DNA from: Calocera cornea HHB12733 | Taxonomy: Eukaryota; Basidiomycota; Dacrymycetes; Dacrymycetales; Dacrymycetaceae | Assembly: GCA_001632435.1 (NCBI GenBank) | Contig: KV424026.1 | Location: 30,949 to 69,792 of the forward strand | Direction of reading: 5' to 3' | DNA length: 38,844 bases | Part shown: positions 21,330 through 32,280 of the stretch, piece by piece | How the letters are laid out: each line of letters starts with the position of its first letter | Numbering within the stretch: position 1 is the stretch's first letter | Notes under the pieces: model-generated | Databases searched by the model: none | The model's input: the letters and a program-made list of their open reading frames with translations, nothing else | What the model was told of the DNA's origin: nothing | Position numbers and translations under genes: made by a program

Positions 21330-21581
21330 GTCTGTCAGAGGTGGTGGAGAGATGTTGAGAGGTGAAAGGAAGAGGAAGTGGGTGGTCGAAGCAGACGCGC
21401 TCCACCGATTTTGCGATGACTGGATCGGCTAGGCGCGTCGCGTCTGTCATGAACGGGCCGCCACGGATCCAAACCGAGGCTCCACCACCTGGAGCATGCA
21501 ACGAATTGTAAACTTTTCTATCCGAAGATATAAATTCATCTGAGTCCATCGAGTGTCCTACGTGCATATGTTATATATCAT

Positions 21582-24200
21582 CTACATTCTGCTCAAACGA
21601 TCAACAACTTGAGATGCTGTTGGCCGTTCCACGCGCCTCTGCCTCCAGCAGTCTTCGATCAACCTCCCCAGCACAGCGTTGCAATCTGAAGGGAGGGTTG
21701 GTCGCTGCCCTGCTACGATGGCAAAGATCACATGATAGTTGTTCCTATCATCGAATGGGAGCTTTCCTGATATTACCTGCAGGTCGTCAGCGTCTCGCTG
21801 CTATGGAAAACTGAAGTCTCTCCACCTCATAAGCTGTCATTCCAAAGGAGAAGATGTCTGATGCTGTCGTTCGCGCCGTCGATGTACTCAGATCAAATTG
21901 GTCCGGTGCCAATCGCTCAGGTGCCGTCCAGCGTGTCGTGCCTTGGGTTGCCAAGGTCGTCGTTGCTCTGTCAAGGGTCTCGTAGGCAGCTAATCCAAAG
22001 TCGCAGAGGAGTGGTGTGCCGGACTGGTCAACGAGGATATTTTTCTACAATACACAACACGAATACTCAGCCCCATTTTGTCTTCCTTATGGCGTCGAAA
22101 CTCACCGCTTTGATATCTCCATGGACCAAGCCGGGCTTTTGATCGTGAAGGTACTGGATGCCCGCAGCGATTCCTGGTAGCCGTGCAGAGCCGAGGAGCC
22201 GTCACTCCACCGCGTTACAGAGCTTTACTAAAATTTTTGACTCACTAATGCTTCTCGCACTACGTGGGGATTTTGATCCAGATAATCCTTAACATTGCCG
22301 TTGTCCATCCAAGGTGACACAAAGCACACCGCATGAGACACGGAAGGTCCTAAATTGGCGGTTCCTAAGAACGGCAACACGTTCACATGCGAAAGAGCCG
22401 CCCAGATCCCAAGCTCTCTGTTGAAGCGCTGATACACCATTCAGTGATTCATTGTGTACACATGAGGAAGCTGTCAACACCTTCTTTATCCCCCTTATGT
22501 CTGACGCCGATATATGACGCAAATGTTTCAGAGCGACTTTCGTCCGCCAAGGAGAGTCCTCGTGCCAAGAGTACCACCCTTGCCTCGTATCCGAGGATGC
22601 GGTATGGATCACCGGGCTGTCCTCGATGTGCTGAACGCGAGAAGTGATGTCCAGTGCCGTGAGCGCGAGTTCATCCTCCCTGGACAGACGGGATGCATCA
22701 GTAGTATCTTCATCATTAGAGAGCTGGCTGGGCTTAACTTACTCGTAAGCCTCCTCCTCGATAAAATAAGTACTGGTGACTTCTAGAGAGCGTTTAAGCG
22801 CAGACTGCGCAGTGGAGATCAAAGCGGCTAGTGGATCTCCACAAACTTGCTCTGGGGAAGGAAGCGTGTATGACACGCCGTTGAACGGCCACACGGAAGC
22901 TGTCCTAGGCGTTAAATGGCTATCTGAGGACTAACGAACAGGACAAGCGCACCGACCCTCGATAACTCTTCCAGATCAGTGTGCGTGGAAAGCTTGAAGT
23001 CGTCATTCAATTGTACATTGTCCTTTTTCGGCCGCGTTGATCCAAAGAAAGGATGCTTGTAGACTGATGCGGTCTGGCGCCTTTAGCTTCAGCTCACGAT
23101 GGCCGGTGTATCAGTACAGACTCGTCTCACCAGGGATCCAGAAGCCGTGGATGAGAGTGTGTCAGATACTAGGGTGTTGCTCGTGTCAGCGCTTGGGGTC
23201 TCGAGCGGGGCCAGATCCAGCTTTTGTACAACAGTGTTCACTGTTTCTAATGAGCGTGTGAAAGGCGGAATGTCCCCAGGTACGTATTTCTGCTTGTAAG
23301 GGGGAACGTTCCCAGGTATGTATTTCTTGGTCTTGACTTTGGGCCGGGCAGACTTGGTGTCGGTGGCCAGGGGCTCGATAGGAAGCAAACCACGCGAGCG
23401 TTTGGAGCTACGGAATCACGCTGCGACTTCTCCAATATTTGACTCCGCCTCTCTTCGTCTTTGGCGAGCATCTGAAGCAAGTCTCCTGGAATTGCGGCCT
23501 TCAGCTATGAGTATGATCGGTGACAGATTAGCTTATCAGATTAGAAGTTGGCCTTCGCGCGGCATGCTTACTTTGAACGAGGAGCCGAAGCGGATCAAAT
23601 CAGATATCAGCTTCTCCCTGTTGTGAGGTGTCGAAACTTTCGGTTTGCTATGCTCCTTTTCTGCTGCTTCGTCTTCATTCATGGTACATGGTGTAAGGTC
23701 TTCAGCAAGCGAATCGTCGGTAGTGAACTACCAGAATGGTGAGTATTCGAGATGGTCGGAAACTGCACGCATCTGACCTTGAGATTGGCCGCCGCCAGGC
23801 TGCGGTCTTGTCCCTCATGCTCCCCACTGGGGACATAGTAGGTGCCACCATCAAGGTGTTTGGCATACCAATGTGTTTTTGATGGAGATTGACGGACGCT
23901 CCCGTCTGACGTGGAAGAATCTGCTGCTTCTCTTCCCGACGACGTTGCTTCTGTAGTATAGGCGCCTGATCCCTCTTTCGATGAATCCATTTCATCCGTG
24001 TACTCTGAGATAGCAGGATGCTCCCTAGCAGCCAGTACTGCGAACTTATTGGCTGCTGCAGTGTTGCCACCGTTCTGTACTGTCCATGAGCAAGGAGTCG
24101 TTGCAGTGCTACTCAAAGCAACAGATCAACACACCTTTGGGTTATCAGACGACGATAGCCTAGGGCGCTTATTTCTGTTCGTACCACGTTTCTTGGACAT
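21582..24200 (-). pseudogene. TKL-type kinase gene A, probably decaying
   Basis: Kinase-domain exons match paralogues B, C and D in length: 22246-22428 (183 bases), 22106-22180 (75), 21826-22044 (219), 21582-21776 (195, ending in a stop). They encode WAALSHVNVLPFLG, CFVSPWMDNGNV, LVHGDIKA, LLCDFGLAAYE, TRWTAPERL and DCWRQRRVERPTA. The exon 22481-22679 carries HTASSDTRQGWY and KVALKHLRH. Upstream exons (24135-24200, 23778-24074, 23572-23727, 23391-23504, 23098-23352, 22957-23055) encode a long low-complexity N-terminus starting MSKKRGTNRNKRPRLSSS. Defects: the acceptor of the 75-base exon reads GG instead of AG (22181-22182), and no phase-consistent splice joins 22957 to the frame of 22742-22904. 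An in-frame acceptor 27 bases downstream could give a shortened protein, so activity is not excluded. Confidence 0.6.
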
Positions 24201-24939
24201 TGCAGCTCGTACGACGTACAATCTCAGGAGTGCCTTCAATGGCTGAAATTGGGCGAGTTTGGTTTCGTGGGAGGTGCGATGGTCAGAGTGAAACTGTAAG
24301 AGGATTCAAAGCGGGAGAAGTTCGTAAACCCTGCCGCGCAGGCACAGCTTTGGAAGAGACTGCAAGATCTCGCTTTTGTTAACCCGTAATGACTTGAGGG
24401 GCAGGGTTTATTGTGTTTCCCATCACCGCCCAGAAACCGGCCAGCTACCGGAATTGCCCAAATGATAAGGTGCTGTCTTCCTCCGGGAAAGGCTGAGAGA
24501 GAGGAGCATAATGGCGAGTGCATTGAAAACAGTCGCGTAGTCCGGGAATGTACTAGGCGCCCAAGATTCGTGGGCGTTGCTCCTGGGCCTTGGAAGCAAA
24601 TCAACCGCCAAGAGCGGTTGTACTGCTCTGGTACCCTTCACACAGATGTGTCCATATTCTCGTATTTCGCGCATACATTGTCCATACAACCACAGGTGCG
24701 CAAGTTACCCGAGAGCTCAGTATACTAAATACATGCCGTTACTAGCCCCCAGCCCGTTGCATGTTCAGGAGCCTTGCACGAGAATTGCCAATTGCTTGAT
24801 CAGGCTGACTTCCAATACGATGATGCATGTGTAGGTTGTACACGCATGTAGATGCGAGAGACTGCTGTGAGGCAGAGATGGATAAAATGCGGTTCCAGGC
24901 CGAGATGCAACTGCGGAAGTATCGCATAACAACATTCAA
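24201..24939. other. Intergenic region between kinase genes A and B
   Basis: Frames on both strands (24236-24604, 24411-24728) show no recognisable content. The region presumably contains the promoter of gene A, on the right of its start at 24200, and the 3' end of gene B. Confidence 0.4.
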
Positions 24940-26369
24940 CTACGCGTTGTACATAAGTGCCGGCAATAGTGGTCCGTAACCCATGCGCATGTGCATAGTT
25001 TGTGTCGTATCTTGCAATACGAACCCATACACATAAATGTTGTTCACACGCTTGGATATCTGCGTGGCCGTGGGTCTCTGGGATCGCTGTTGCTGCCAGC
25101 AGTCCTGAATAACTTGAACAATTTCGCTCTTCCAGGTCGATGGGATCGGCGGTCTGTTCCCTGCGACAATCGCCAGTATAGCATCCCAGTCGCTCTTGCC
25201 GTAGAATGGAATCTGTCCGGATAATATCTATGAACGCTTAGAATGGGACACGTGAATTGGCCAAGCCATGAGCACCTCATATGCGGTCAATCCGAACGAA
25301 TAGACGTCGGCTGTTGTCGTTCTCGTCTTGGATGTCGTCAGTCCGAAGGTGTCTGGAGACAATCGCTCTGGTGCCATCCATCGCATAGTTCCATGTGTGG
25401 CTAGGGTCGTCGTCGCTCTTTCCAATTCCTCGTAGGCGGCAAGTCCAAAGTCGCATAGTACTGGCACGCCGGATTCATTGATGAGAACATTTTTCTTGAG
25501 CGAACATCAGACACGGCCATAATGAACAAAGTTCTGAAGAGCTCACCCCTTTGATGTCTCCATGGACGAGACTCGGAGTTCTTCCGTGCAGATACTCCAT
25601 CCCATCCGCAATACCTCCGATCTAACACAATAATGTAGCCAGCGAGAGGAGCAGGGAAGTCTTGTGCCTACCAGATTCAACCGATCGACATTGGGATACT
25701 GCTCCAGAAACTCTATCACGTTTCCTTCCTGCATCCAAGGAGAGACGAAGCAGATCTGGGCGTGATCGGTGACCGAAGGCAGCCTTGCCGTGCCAAGAAA
25801 CTGTAGCACATTCGGGTGATCAAGATCCCTCCATATTTGGAGTTCTCTGTTGAATCGCTGGAGCGCCATATGAGCTAATTGTTAACAATCTTGGAACGGT
25901 CGCTGACCTTCTGCATCTTACTTGAGTCCAACCCCGTGTTATGACGCAGATGCTTCAAAGCGACCTTCATCACTTGCACGCCATTTTGCTGAGGCGGCGT
26001 GTACCACCCTTGTCGGGTATCGGCAGAAGCTGTGCAGATAACCGTACTTCCAGCGATCGGCTCTACCAGCTGGGTGATGTCGAGGTCGACTGGAGTCGCC
26101 CCGGCTATGGAGTGCTCCCTATAACTAGTAGTCGCAGGTAAGGACGGGCTTGGAACATGACGGCAAGTGGACTCTCACCCTGAGTCTTTTTGCGGCTCAA
26201 GACCCAGCTCGCTGAGTAGGTCCGCGAACCCTTTGAGCCGCACGACATCCTTCTGCTCTCCACCCGCATCCAATTTCTCTTCGATGTGATGATCAACCGA
26301 CATGGCTGGCGGGCTAGGAGAATTGTTTCGACCGATGGATTCTTGAGGATCTTTGGAGGCGAACGGCAT
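24940..26369 (-). CDS. TKL-type protein kinase B
   Basis: Six exons on the minus strand: 26179-26369, 25922-26118, 25672-25874, 25547-25621, 25276-25494, 24940-25227, giving 390 residues with all phases consistent. Kinase features: VALK with the beta-3 lysine at about 119; a catalytic loop HGDIKGKN at about 217-224 (HGD in place of HRD, Asp kept); DFG at 237-239; MAPERL at 262-267; and DCWQQQRSQRPTA near the end. No GxGxxG loop precedes the lysine; instead STVICTASADTRQGWY is conserved with A and C. The start ATG at 26369 is the first in its frame. An upstream exon is possible, because a frame near 26480-26512 reads SPDDFKGIALQM, resembling an N-terminal exon of A. The TKL-type expansion typical of mushroom fungi fits; the substrate is unknown. 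Confidence 0.8.
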
Positions 26370-27374
26370 AGTAGAGCTGATACGCTTCTCATTGCGGGTC
26401 CCTGCAACAGGATACGGGCTGAAAGGAGTGGTGCGATCATGGCGCTTCTGAACTCGACCGATTGCATTTGTAGGGCAATCCCTTTGAAATCGTCAGGGCT
26501 TGTGAACCGCTTCCGACGAATAGGGTACCAACAGGCTTTCAGGCAGTGGACTGCGAGGAAGAGGCTTAGCAACGTATATGCGATTCTAAAGAAACATCAA
26601 GGTGGGCAGTCGAGTAGAGCGGAGAGTGCATACGGGATCCGACCAACAATCGTGACATATCAAGTACGCATTGTCGTCATCGGTTATCCAATGTGAGGTC
26701 CCATGCTGTCCGCAGAGGCGACAGGTTATCAGGTCAATGCTTGGCATACTCGCGTCGCTCGGAGAACCTCCCAGTCGATGAAAAATGGAGATGCGGCTAG
26801 TCCCATCTACGCTGGGGAGGGAGGGGCTGAACTTCTCGTACGCATTCAGGACACTAGCACTCTGCCCATGGCGTCAGGATCAGTGCGGATGCAACTAATA
26901 CGCATTGCGTACCTCGAAGCCATTGTCATCTCTTATGGTCGGCACTCCTGACCCTCCCCCGCCGTCCCTCACACTGCTCTTAGCAAGTGCCGTCGCACTG
27001 ATCTCTGTACCGCCGCGTGTGTTTTGGCTACCGGGTAGATACTGGAGGTCGTCATCGGCGAGACAGAAGGGAAACAGAGGATCTGAAAGCTGGCTATATG
27101 CAGAAGCGCTTTCGGCGATTGCCAGAGCAGTTGGAACACGTCGAATCCTCGGATGCGGCATTCGGTGTCCAAGGTTCTTTGCTGGTCTATTACGCACGGT
27201 CGAAGTAGGATCGGTCTCGTTAGCGCTTCAGGGGGACAGCGGCGGCGGTATGCAGATGGAGACAGTGCAGTGGGCGGCGTCCTGCCTGCCAGGTGATAGG
27301 GGCGCCAGACTCGACTCCATGCGGTTGGACGATGTGTCCGGGAAAGCACGCATGATGGAGGGAGCAGAGGACTC
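26370..27374. other. Region upstream of kinase B
   Basis: No confident gene. Minus-strand frames at 26105-26572 and 26895-27197 may contain decayed or unplaced N-terminal exons of kinase B. I could not find splice sites that connect them in phase. The region probably also contains the promoter of B. Confidence 0.35.
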
Positions 27375-27960
27375 CAGAAGTCCTGACTGGACAGCTACTC
27401 TGGTCGCCTGTTTAGGGGTCCAGCTGTCCAGTCAGGGCACGATTCTAACTGGACAGCTTCCGCACCACCCATCTCGGTGTTAAGATAAGCCAAAAATGAA
27501 TTATAGGCTCTGATTCCGTCAATCTGAGTTTGAAACTTCCCTTCACAGCCACTCCGGCCACACTGTTTTCTGCATAAATGCTTGAGGGCAGATGAGCTTC
27601 ACTTCACCCAGAGACAATTACTACAAATGGGAGCATTGTTTTGTCGCTCAATCTCTGTTTCCAAAACTGGCAAATAAACTCAGTTATGGTGACATGATGA
27701 TGCTAACTAAGGTCCTACCGCACGAGAAAGTTCTTGGCTTATCAATTTACCAGTGAAAGTCACCATTTGCTTGCTCAATCTGCTTACTTCCGATGTGGCT
27801 CTGCGGAAGCAATCAGCCAATGAAATAGCCCAAACTGCTTCCGTTATTTGAGTGGAGCCAGCTTTCCAGTTCTGCCAGTCTTTTCACGGACTGGGTGGAA
27901 AAGGGTCACACTTATCGCCGCGCCGAGGACCCCTAACCAGCTGTCCAGTTAGGACTTCGG
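27375..27960. mobile_element. Probable miniature inverted-repeat element
   Basis: The left end, about 27375-27396, reads cagaagtcctgactggacag. The right end, 27939-27960, read on the other strand gives ccgaagtcctaactggacag, so about 20 of 22 positions are inverted repeats. Inside both ends the word ttaggggtcc follows, after 20 extra bases on the left. A further pair of the ggacagct word lies at about 27419-27460. No transposase-like frame is present in the roughly 590 bases, and GC falls in the middle. This fits a non-autonomous DNA element, but target-site duplications are not obvious. Confidence 0.5.
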
Positions 27961-28093
27961 TAGAGGACGACGCGTCGAGAGAGGTTCTGACTCGACAAGG
28001 ATCCCTGAGACCCGATAACCCAGGCCTGGATTCTACAACAGAGACAATACGGTTTACCAATATACAATCGCTCGCGCCCTCTGCAAATACCAG

Positions 28094-29492
28094 TTACACT
28101 TGTCCGAGACGCTCCACTAGCAGCGCTGCTGTTGGGCGATCTCCACGATCTTGCTTCCAACAGTCCTCCATCACCTCCACGATGGTAGCGTTCCACTCTG
28201 AGGAAACTGGCGGTCTCTTCCCGGCTACGATCGCCAGAATCGCATCCCAATCACTCTTATCAGAAAGTGGAACATTTCCCGACAAGAGCTACAATGTATC
28301 AGCAGAGATGCCCGGTAGTATGATCGATGATCTTACCTCATACATCGTCAATCCAAATGAGAAGACATCTGACGCAGTCGTCCTTGTCTTCGAGGTCGTC
28401 AAGCCAAAGCTGTCTGGAGAGAGGCGCTCTGGCGCCATCCATCTCATTGTCCCATGGGATGCGAGGGTTGTGGTTGCTCTGTCGAGTTCTTCGTAGACAG
28501 CGAGCCCAAAGTCGCATAAAAGCGGTGTTCCATCCGCGTCAATCAGGATGTTCTTCTGTCAAGGCCCTCAGCATATATATGCGCTTGATTGATGCTGTAG
28601 CGTACCCCTTTTATATCGCCATGAACCAGACTAGGCGTCCTTCCATGAAGGTATCTGATACCCGCAGCGATACCTTGTATCTGATGCATCGGGTTGAGCG
28701 CGGCCAGCGTATGACGAGGACTTACTTACCAGAGATACTCGATCTGCATCTGGCACGCGTTGTAGGTATTCCATTGCGTTTCCGTACTCCATCCATGGAG
28801 AGACAAAGCATACTTGGGACGCGGCAACAGGCCCCAGATGGGATAAACCAAGAAATGGCAGAACGTTTCGATGCTCTAGCCTCGCCCATATCTCAAGCTC
28901 TCGGCTGAACTGCTGATGACATGATTCAGCCGCCACCGAAGAGCATCAAGTAGGCCAGACGAACCTTATGCCGTCTAGTATCTTGTGGCCCAGTCATACG
29001 GCGTAGATGCTTCAAGGCAACCTTGACGCGCTTTAGCTGGTTCCCATCAGGAGCGAACCAGCCTTGTCGAGTGTCGGATGATGGCGTACAGATTACTGCG
29101 CTGTCGTTGTCAGGCTCAACGTAAGCTGTGATATCGAGTTCTTTCCCGAGCATGTTGCCTTTAACTCGCAGCTCCAGTATGCTGAAAATAATCCATCATT
29201 GATTGTCATGCATGCAGAGCTTCAAATCGCACCTAGCACGGGCATGTGCTGCGCTGCTACCGGTCGCTTCCGCCGAAGTCGTAGGATATTCTTCCTGATG
29301 TCGGCTTGTATCTTCTGCTCCGCTACTGTCCCCATCGGTATCGCCTTCATAACGCATGCGCCTCCCCCTGCGAGGGAGGCTGTCAGGGAGGCTGATACTG
29401 ACATTGGGAGTTCGGGGTACAGGATGAGCAATGCGAACAGCAGACCCGGCGTCTCTTTGCGGGAGAGAACGGTTGCGTTGCACCACGTCCAT
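28094..29492 (-). CDS. TKL-type protein kinase C
   Basis: Six exons on the minus strand: 29233-29492, 28965-29181, 28730-28912, 28606-28680, 28337-28555, 28094-28288, giving 382 residues with all phases consistent. The N-terminal 86 residues are Arg/Ser-rich and probably disordered. Kinase features: ELDITAYVEP, then TPSSDTRQGWF where a glycine loop is expected; VALK with lysine at about 144; LVHGDIKGKN at about 238-247; LLCDFGLAVYEE; RWMAPERLS; and EDCWKQDRGDRPTA. The exon lengths 183, 75 and 219 are identical in A and D, and 75 and 219 in B, so the four genes are clear duplicates. The catalytic Asp, Lys and DFG are all present, so activity is likely. It lies just downstream of the GATA gene on the same strand. 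Confidence 0.82.
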
Positions 29493-29590
29493 AGCTGCAG
29501 AGACTCTGGCACCAGTTGATGCTGTACCACGGCCGGCATTCTTCTTTGAGATGCCAGCTCTGACCCCAAGTCAGACAAAGAGGAAAATCC

Positions 29591-30070
29591 TTATACAAGC
29601 CAAGAGGCGAACCTCTTCTTGATCACATCACTCGTTCGCCGCACCGGGCGTACAGTGCCATGTGTTTTCTGTGCCCGTCAGTTTGGCTATATGTCCATTG
29701 ATGGAAAGGAAGAAGCACGCACGAGAAACAGTCCGCAAGCATTGCACAGGACCGTACCTGCCGCATCTCTCCTCCAGAGCGGAGTAGTTGTTGTAAGGCA
29801 ATTTTCGCAAGTAGTCGTCCTTGTCTTATTTGGAGCGCTAGATCCCGTGAAGCCGCGACCCTCTATCAGCATCGCCTCATCCTCTCTGCTCTCGTCGAAC
29901 GTGGAGGCGGCACTCGAAGGGGCGGCAGTGATGTTATTCTTCTGTATTGCTGCTGGTAAGAGGGCTCCCAGACAGCAAAGTGGTGGTGGACTCACCTTCA
30001 GAAACTCGGCGAGGGCGCTTGCTGGGCCGGTCACGGCTACTCTATCTCCGGCATCATTCCGTTTCGACAT
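29591..30070 (-). CDS. Small GATA zinc-finger protein with RAD7-like first exon
   Basis: Three exons on the minus strand: 29996-30070, 29723-29941, 29591-29668 (introns gtgagt...atacag and gtgcgt...gcacag), 123 residues. The GATA finger spans about 74-113: [35 protein letters not shown], then TSDVIKKR, the classic C-x2-C-x18-C-x2-C layout with its basic tail. Such fingers bind GATA-type DNA sites. Exon 1 reads [16 protein letters not shown] and the next exon continues ITA, closely matching RVRGPTSALTEFLR and GITA of RAD7 (21329), with a phase-0 intron at the same point. There is no other domain. It may be a true short regulator or an exon-shuffled chimera. Start chosen at the only ATG in frame. 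Confidence 0.75.
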
Positions 30071-30396
30071 CCCGAATAGCAAGTAAGGTGGGTGGTGACT
30101 AGCAGAGACTCCCACGTGAGCTGTTCACTCGTCTTGGTATAGTGGGTGACGGTTTCGGAGCGAAGTAGCGGATGTGAGTGGCGTGTCATCTGCTGGCAAT
30201 TGGGCGTCAGACGGGATTGTACGAGGTTGGACTTGTTAGACAAGCGGGCTATGTTCGGGAAATGCGTTGGCCCACATCAGCAGGCATCTGATCCCGTGAT
30301 GGTGACTGATCTTGACCATTCGCTGCCATCGCACCGCTGAAAGAGGGTGCATTTTCGACAATCCTGACTACATATTCGAAATCTGAACACCGCTAG

Positions 30397-30990
30397 CTAG
30401 CAACAACTTAACCGATTTGAAATCTGCTCAGCTCCTGCAGAGTAAATCGCAGAGTTCGGCTTTCCAGGCAATGGTCCAGACGGCGATGGTCCCATTCTAG
30501 ATGGGAACTTGATGAGGCTGGCACCATGGCTCTCTGTTTCAGTGCCGTGGTCCATGGCGATGTTCTCAAGCTCTTCGGGTTCGAAGGATCTGATCTCCTG
30601 CAGGGGGATTTCGCTGTTGATGTGGGGTGGAGATGCTCTCGGCGGTAGCGCAATAGGTTTGGTGTTCTTTCATTTCGGGGCAGGTACTACAACGGACCGT
30701 GCTCCATCTGCCGTTGCGTCTTGCTTGGACTTCTACAAAATCTGACTTCGCTTCTCTTCGTCTTTCGTCACGATGTCAGTCAAGTCTTCCGGCGTTGGAG
30801 CGCGCAGCTGTGTGGGACAATCAGAAAGTCACTCTCCCGTTGGGAGACACCAGCAACCTTGAATGTGGCTTGGAAGCGCGTGAGGTCGCTGAGGGTTTTC
30901 TTCCTTGCGTCGGACGTCCCCGCATCTCTTTGTGCGCTAAGGCGCGCCTTCTCGGCCGCTATGTAGGATCGAAAAGCTGCGACGGATGGA
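30397..30990 (-). pseudogene. Broken copy of the kinase A N-terminal region
   Basis: On the minus strand, a segment ending at 30858 reads ARKKTLSDLTRFQATFK. After an intron-like gap (gttgct...acacag, to 30808) it continues LRAPTPEDLTDIVTKDEEKRSQIL. This matches exons of kinase A encoding REKLISDLIRFGSSFK and LKAAIPGDLLQMLAKDEERRSQIL, with the intron at the same place and phase. A TAG stop at 30733-30735 interrupts the frame directly after the match. A Pro-rich open frame then runs to 30397. No kinase domain follows, because the GATA gene comes next. It is best read as a fragment of a duplicated kinase gene. Confidence 0.6.
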
Positions 30991-32280
30991 TAGATCGTAG
31001 AGCTCTGTTACGGTCGGCAGTCCAAGCATTGACCGAGCGAAACACGACAGGGGGCACCGAGGCCTCTTTGCTGGCAGCGAACGAAGCAGGTCTCCGGCCA
31101 CCAATAGACGCAAGCAGCGGGTGGGTATGGATGCCCTTACTTCTGGCCGCAGTGAAGGTCCTTGAGCCCATTCAGAGCCACAGGCGTCCTGGTTTCCTCG
31201 CTTGGGAAAGGCGTCAATTTCCCAGCGGCAGCGTGTTGGTCACGACAAGCGGCCGACACTTCTAAGAGCTCCCAAGAAAGGACGGGAAACTCGTTCGTGA
31301 ATTGCACGCTGAGGGGTGTCTATGTGATTGTCAACAATATCTCATGACTGGAATGAACCGCCGTCCACCTGCAGGCCACACCGGTGCTGTCTTTGAATTA
31401 CGGGGTCTATCATTGTTTCCGCCCTGATCCTTCTCCATCCTAGACTGACTTGAGAAGGTATATGCTTGCAATCACGGCGATCCAGCGGGCAGCACTCAAG
31501 CTGCTACGGTCCGAAGTGGTAGTGGAAGGGAGGTGATCAAGTAGGAACTGGGTTGCGGATGAGGTGACGTGGCTATGCGTTTTCATCGACCAGCAACGCC
31601 ATAACTAGATAGATGGAAGATGTTAACCATGGCCAGCACCTACGTATCCGGGTGTACCGAGTGGACTTGCACGTGTTGCGCGGCACCGATGAGCCGATCT
31701 GGAGGAGAGGACTACTCGTTTGTTGTTTATCGTTCTTAGGCATAATACGGTAGATTGGAAGGACTTGAATTGAAACACCAAGGTGATCTGCGCAATGACA
31801 TTCTATCATTATGTCATTACGCAACATCATGCCAATCTGGGAGCACCCACAGTTCACACCGATCAACAACGACAGCCCGCACCGCGTTCCGCCCAAACAC
31901 GCACATCCAAGCCCTCACGCCGCGCGGCGCCACTTTGCAGAAAGATCGATTTGGCTTTGTGTGATTATCGTTCAGGGACGTCATACAGTATATTCGTGTG
32001 ATTCCGATCACATACGAAGATGGTCCCGTGATGACAATGATCCATTCTCGAACTGCCGGGGGAAGATTCACAGCATCGGGGCTTTGGATCTATCCACCCG
32101 TGTGATACGCCAGTTTCAGAAAGGGATAACAGCTGTGAGCCTGACCTTGTTGTCTGCCGTTCAGGACGGCCGAGCGATGATTGGATTATGATGCACATAC
32201 GAGAATACAGCCAGGCACGGGGTACCAGCGCTCCGCACGCAAACATCATGTGCGGCCGACATCGCCCTCTGAACCACCGC
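30991..32280. other. Intergenic region upstream of PER1 3' end
   Basis: Frames at 30959-31171 (minus) and 31755-32191 (plus) have no recognisable content. The first may be further decayed kinase N-terminal sequence. I see no supported gene. Confidence 0.35.

Noticed and set aside
27852..28908. Two plus-strand frames (27852-28496, 28327-28908)
   Set aside because: They lie antisense to kinase C, which has consistent exons and kinase motifs on the minus strand.
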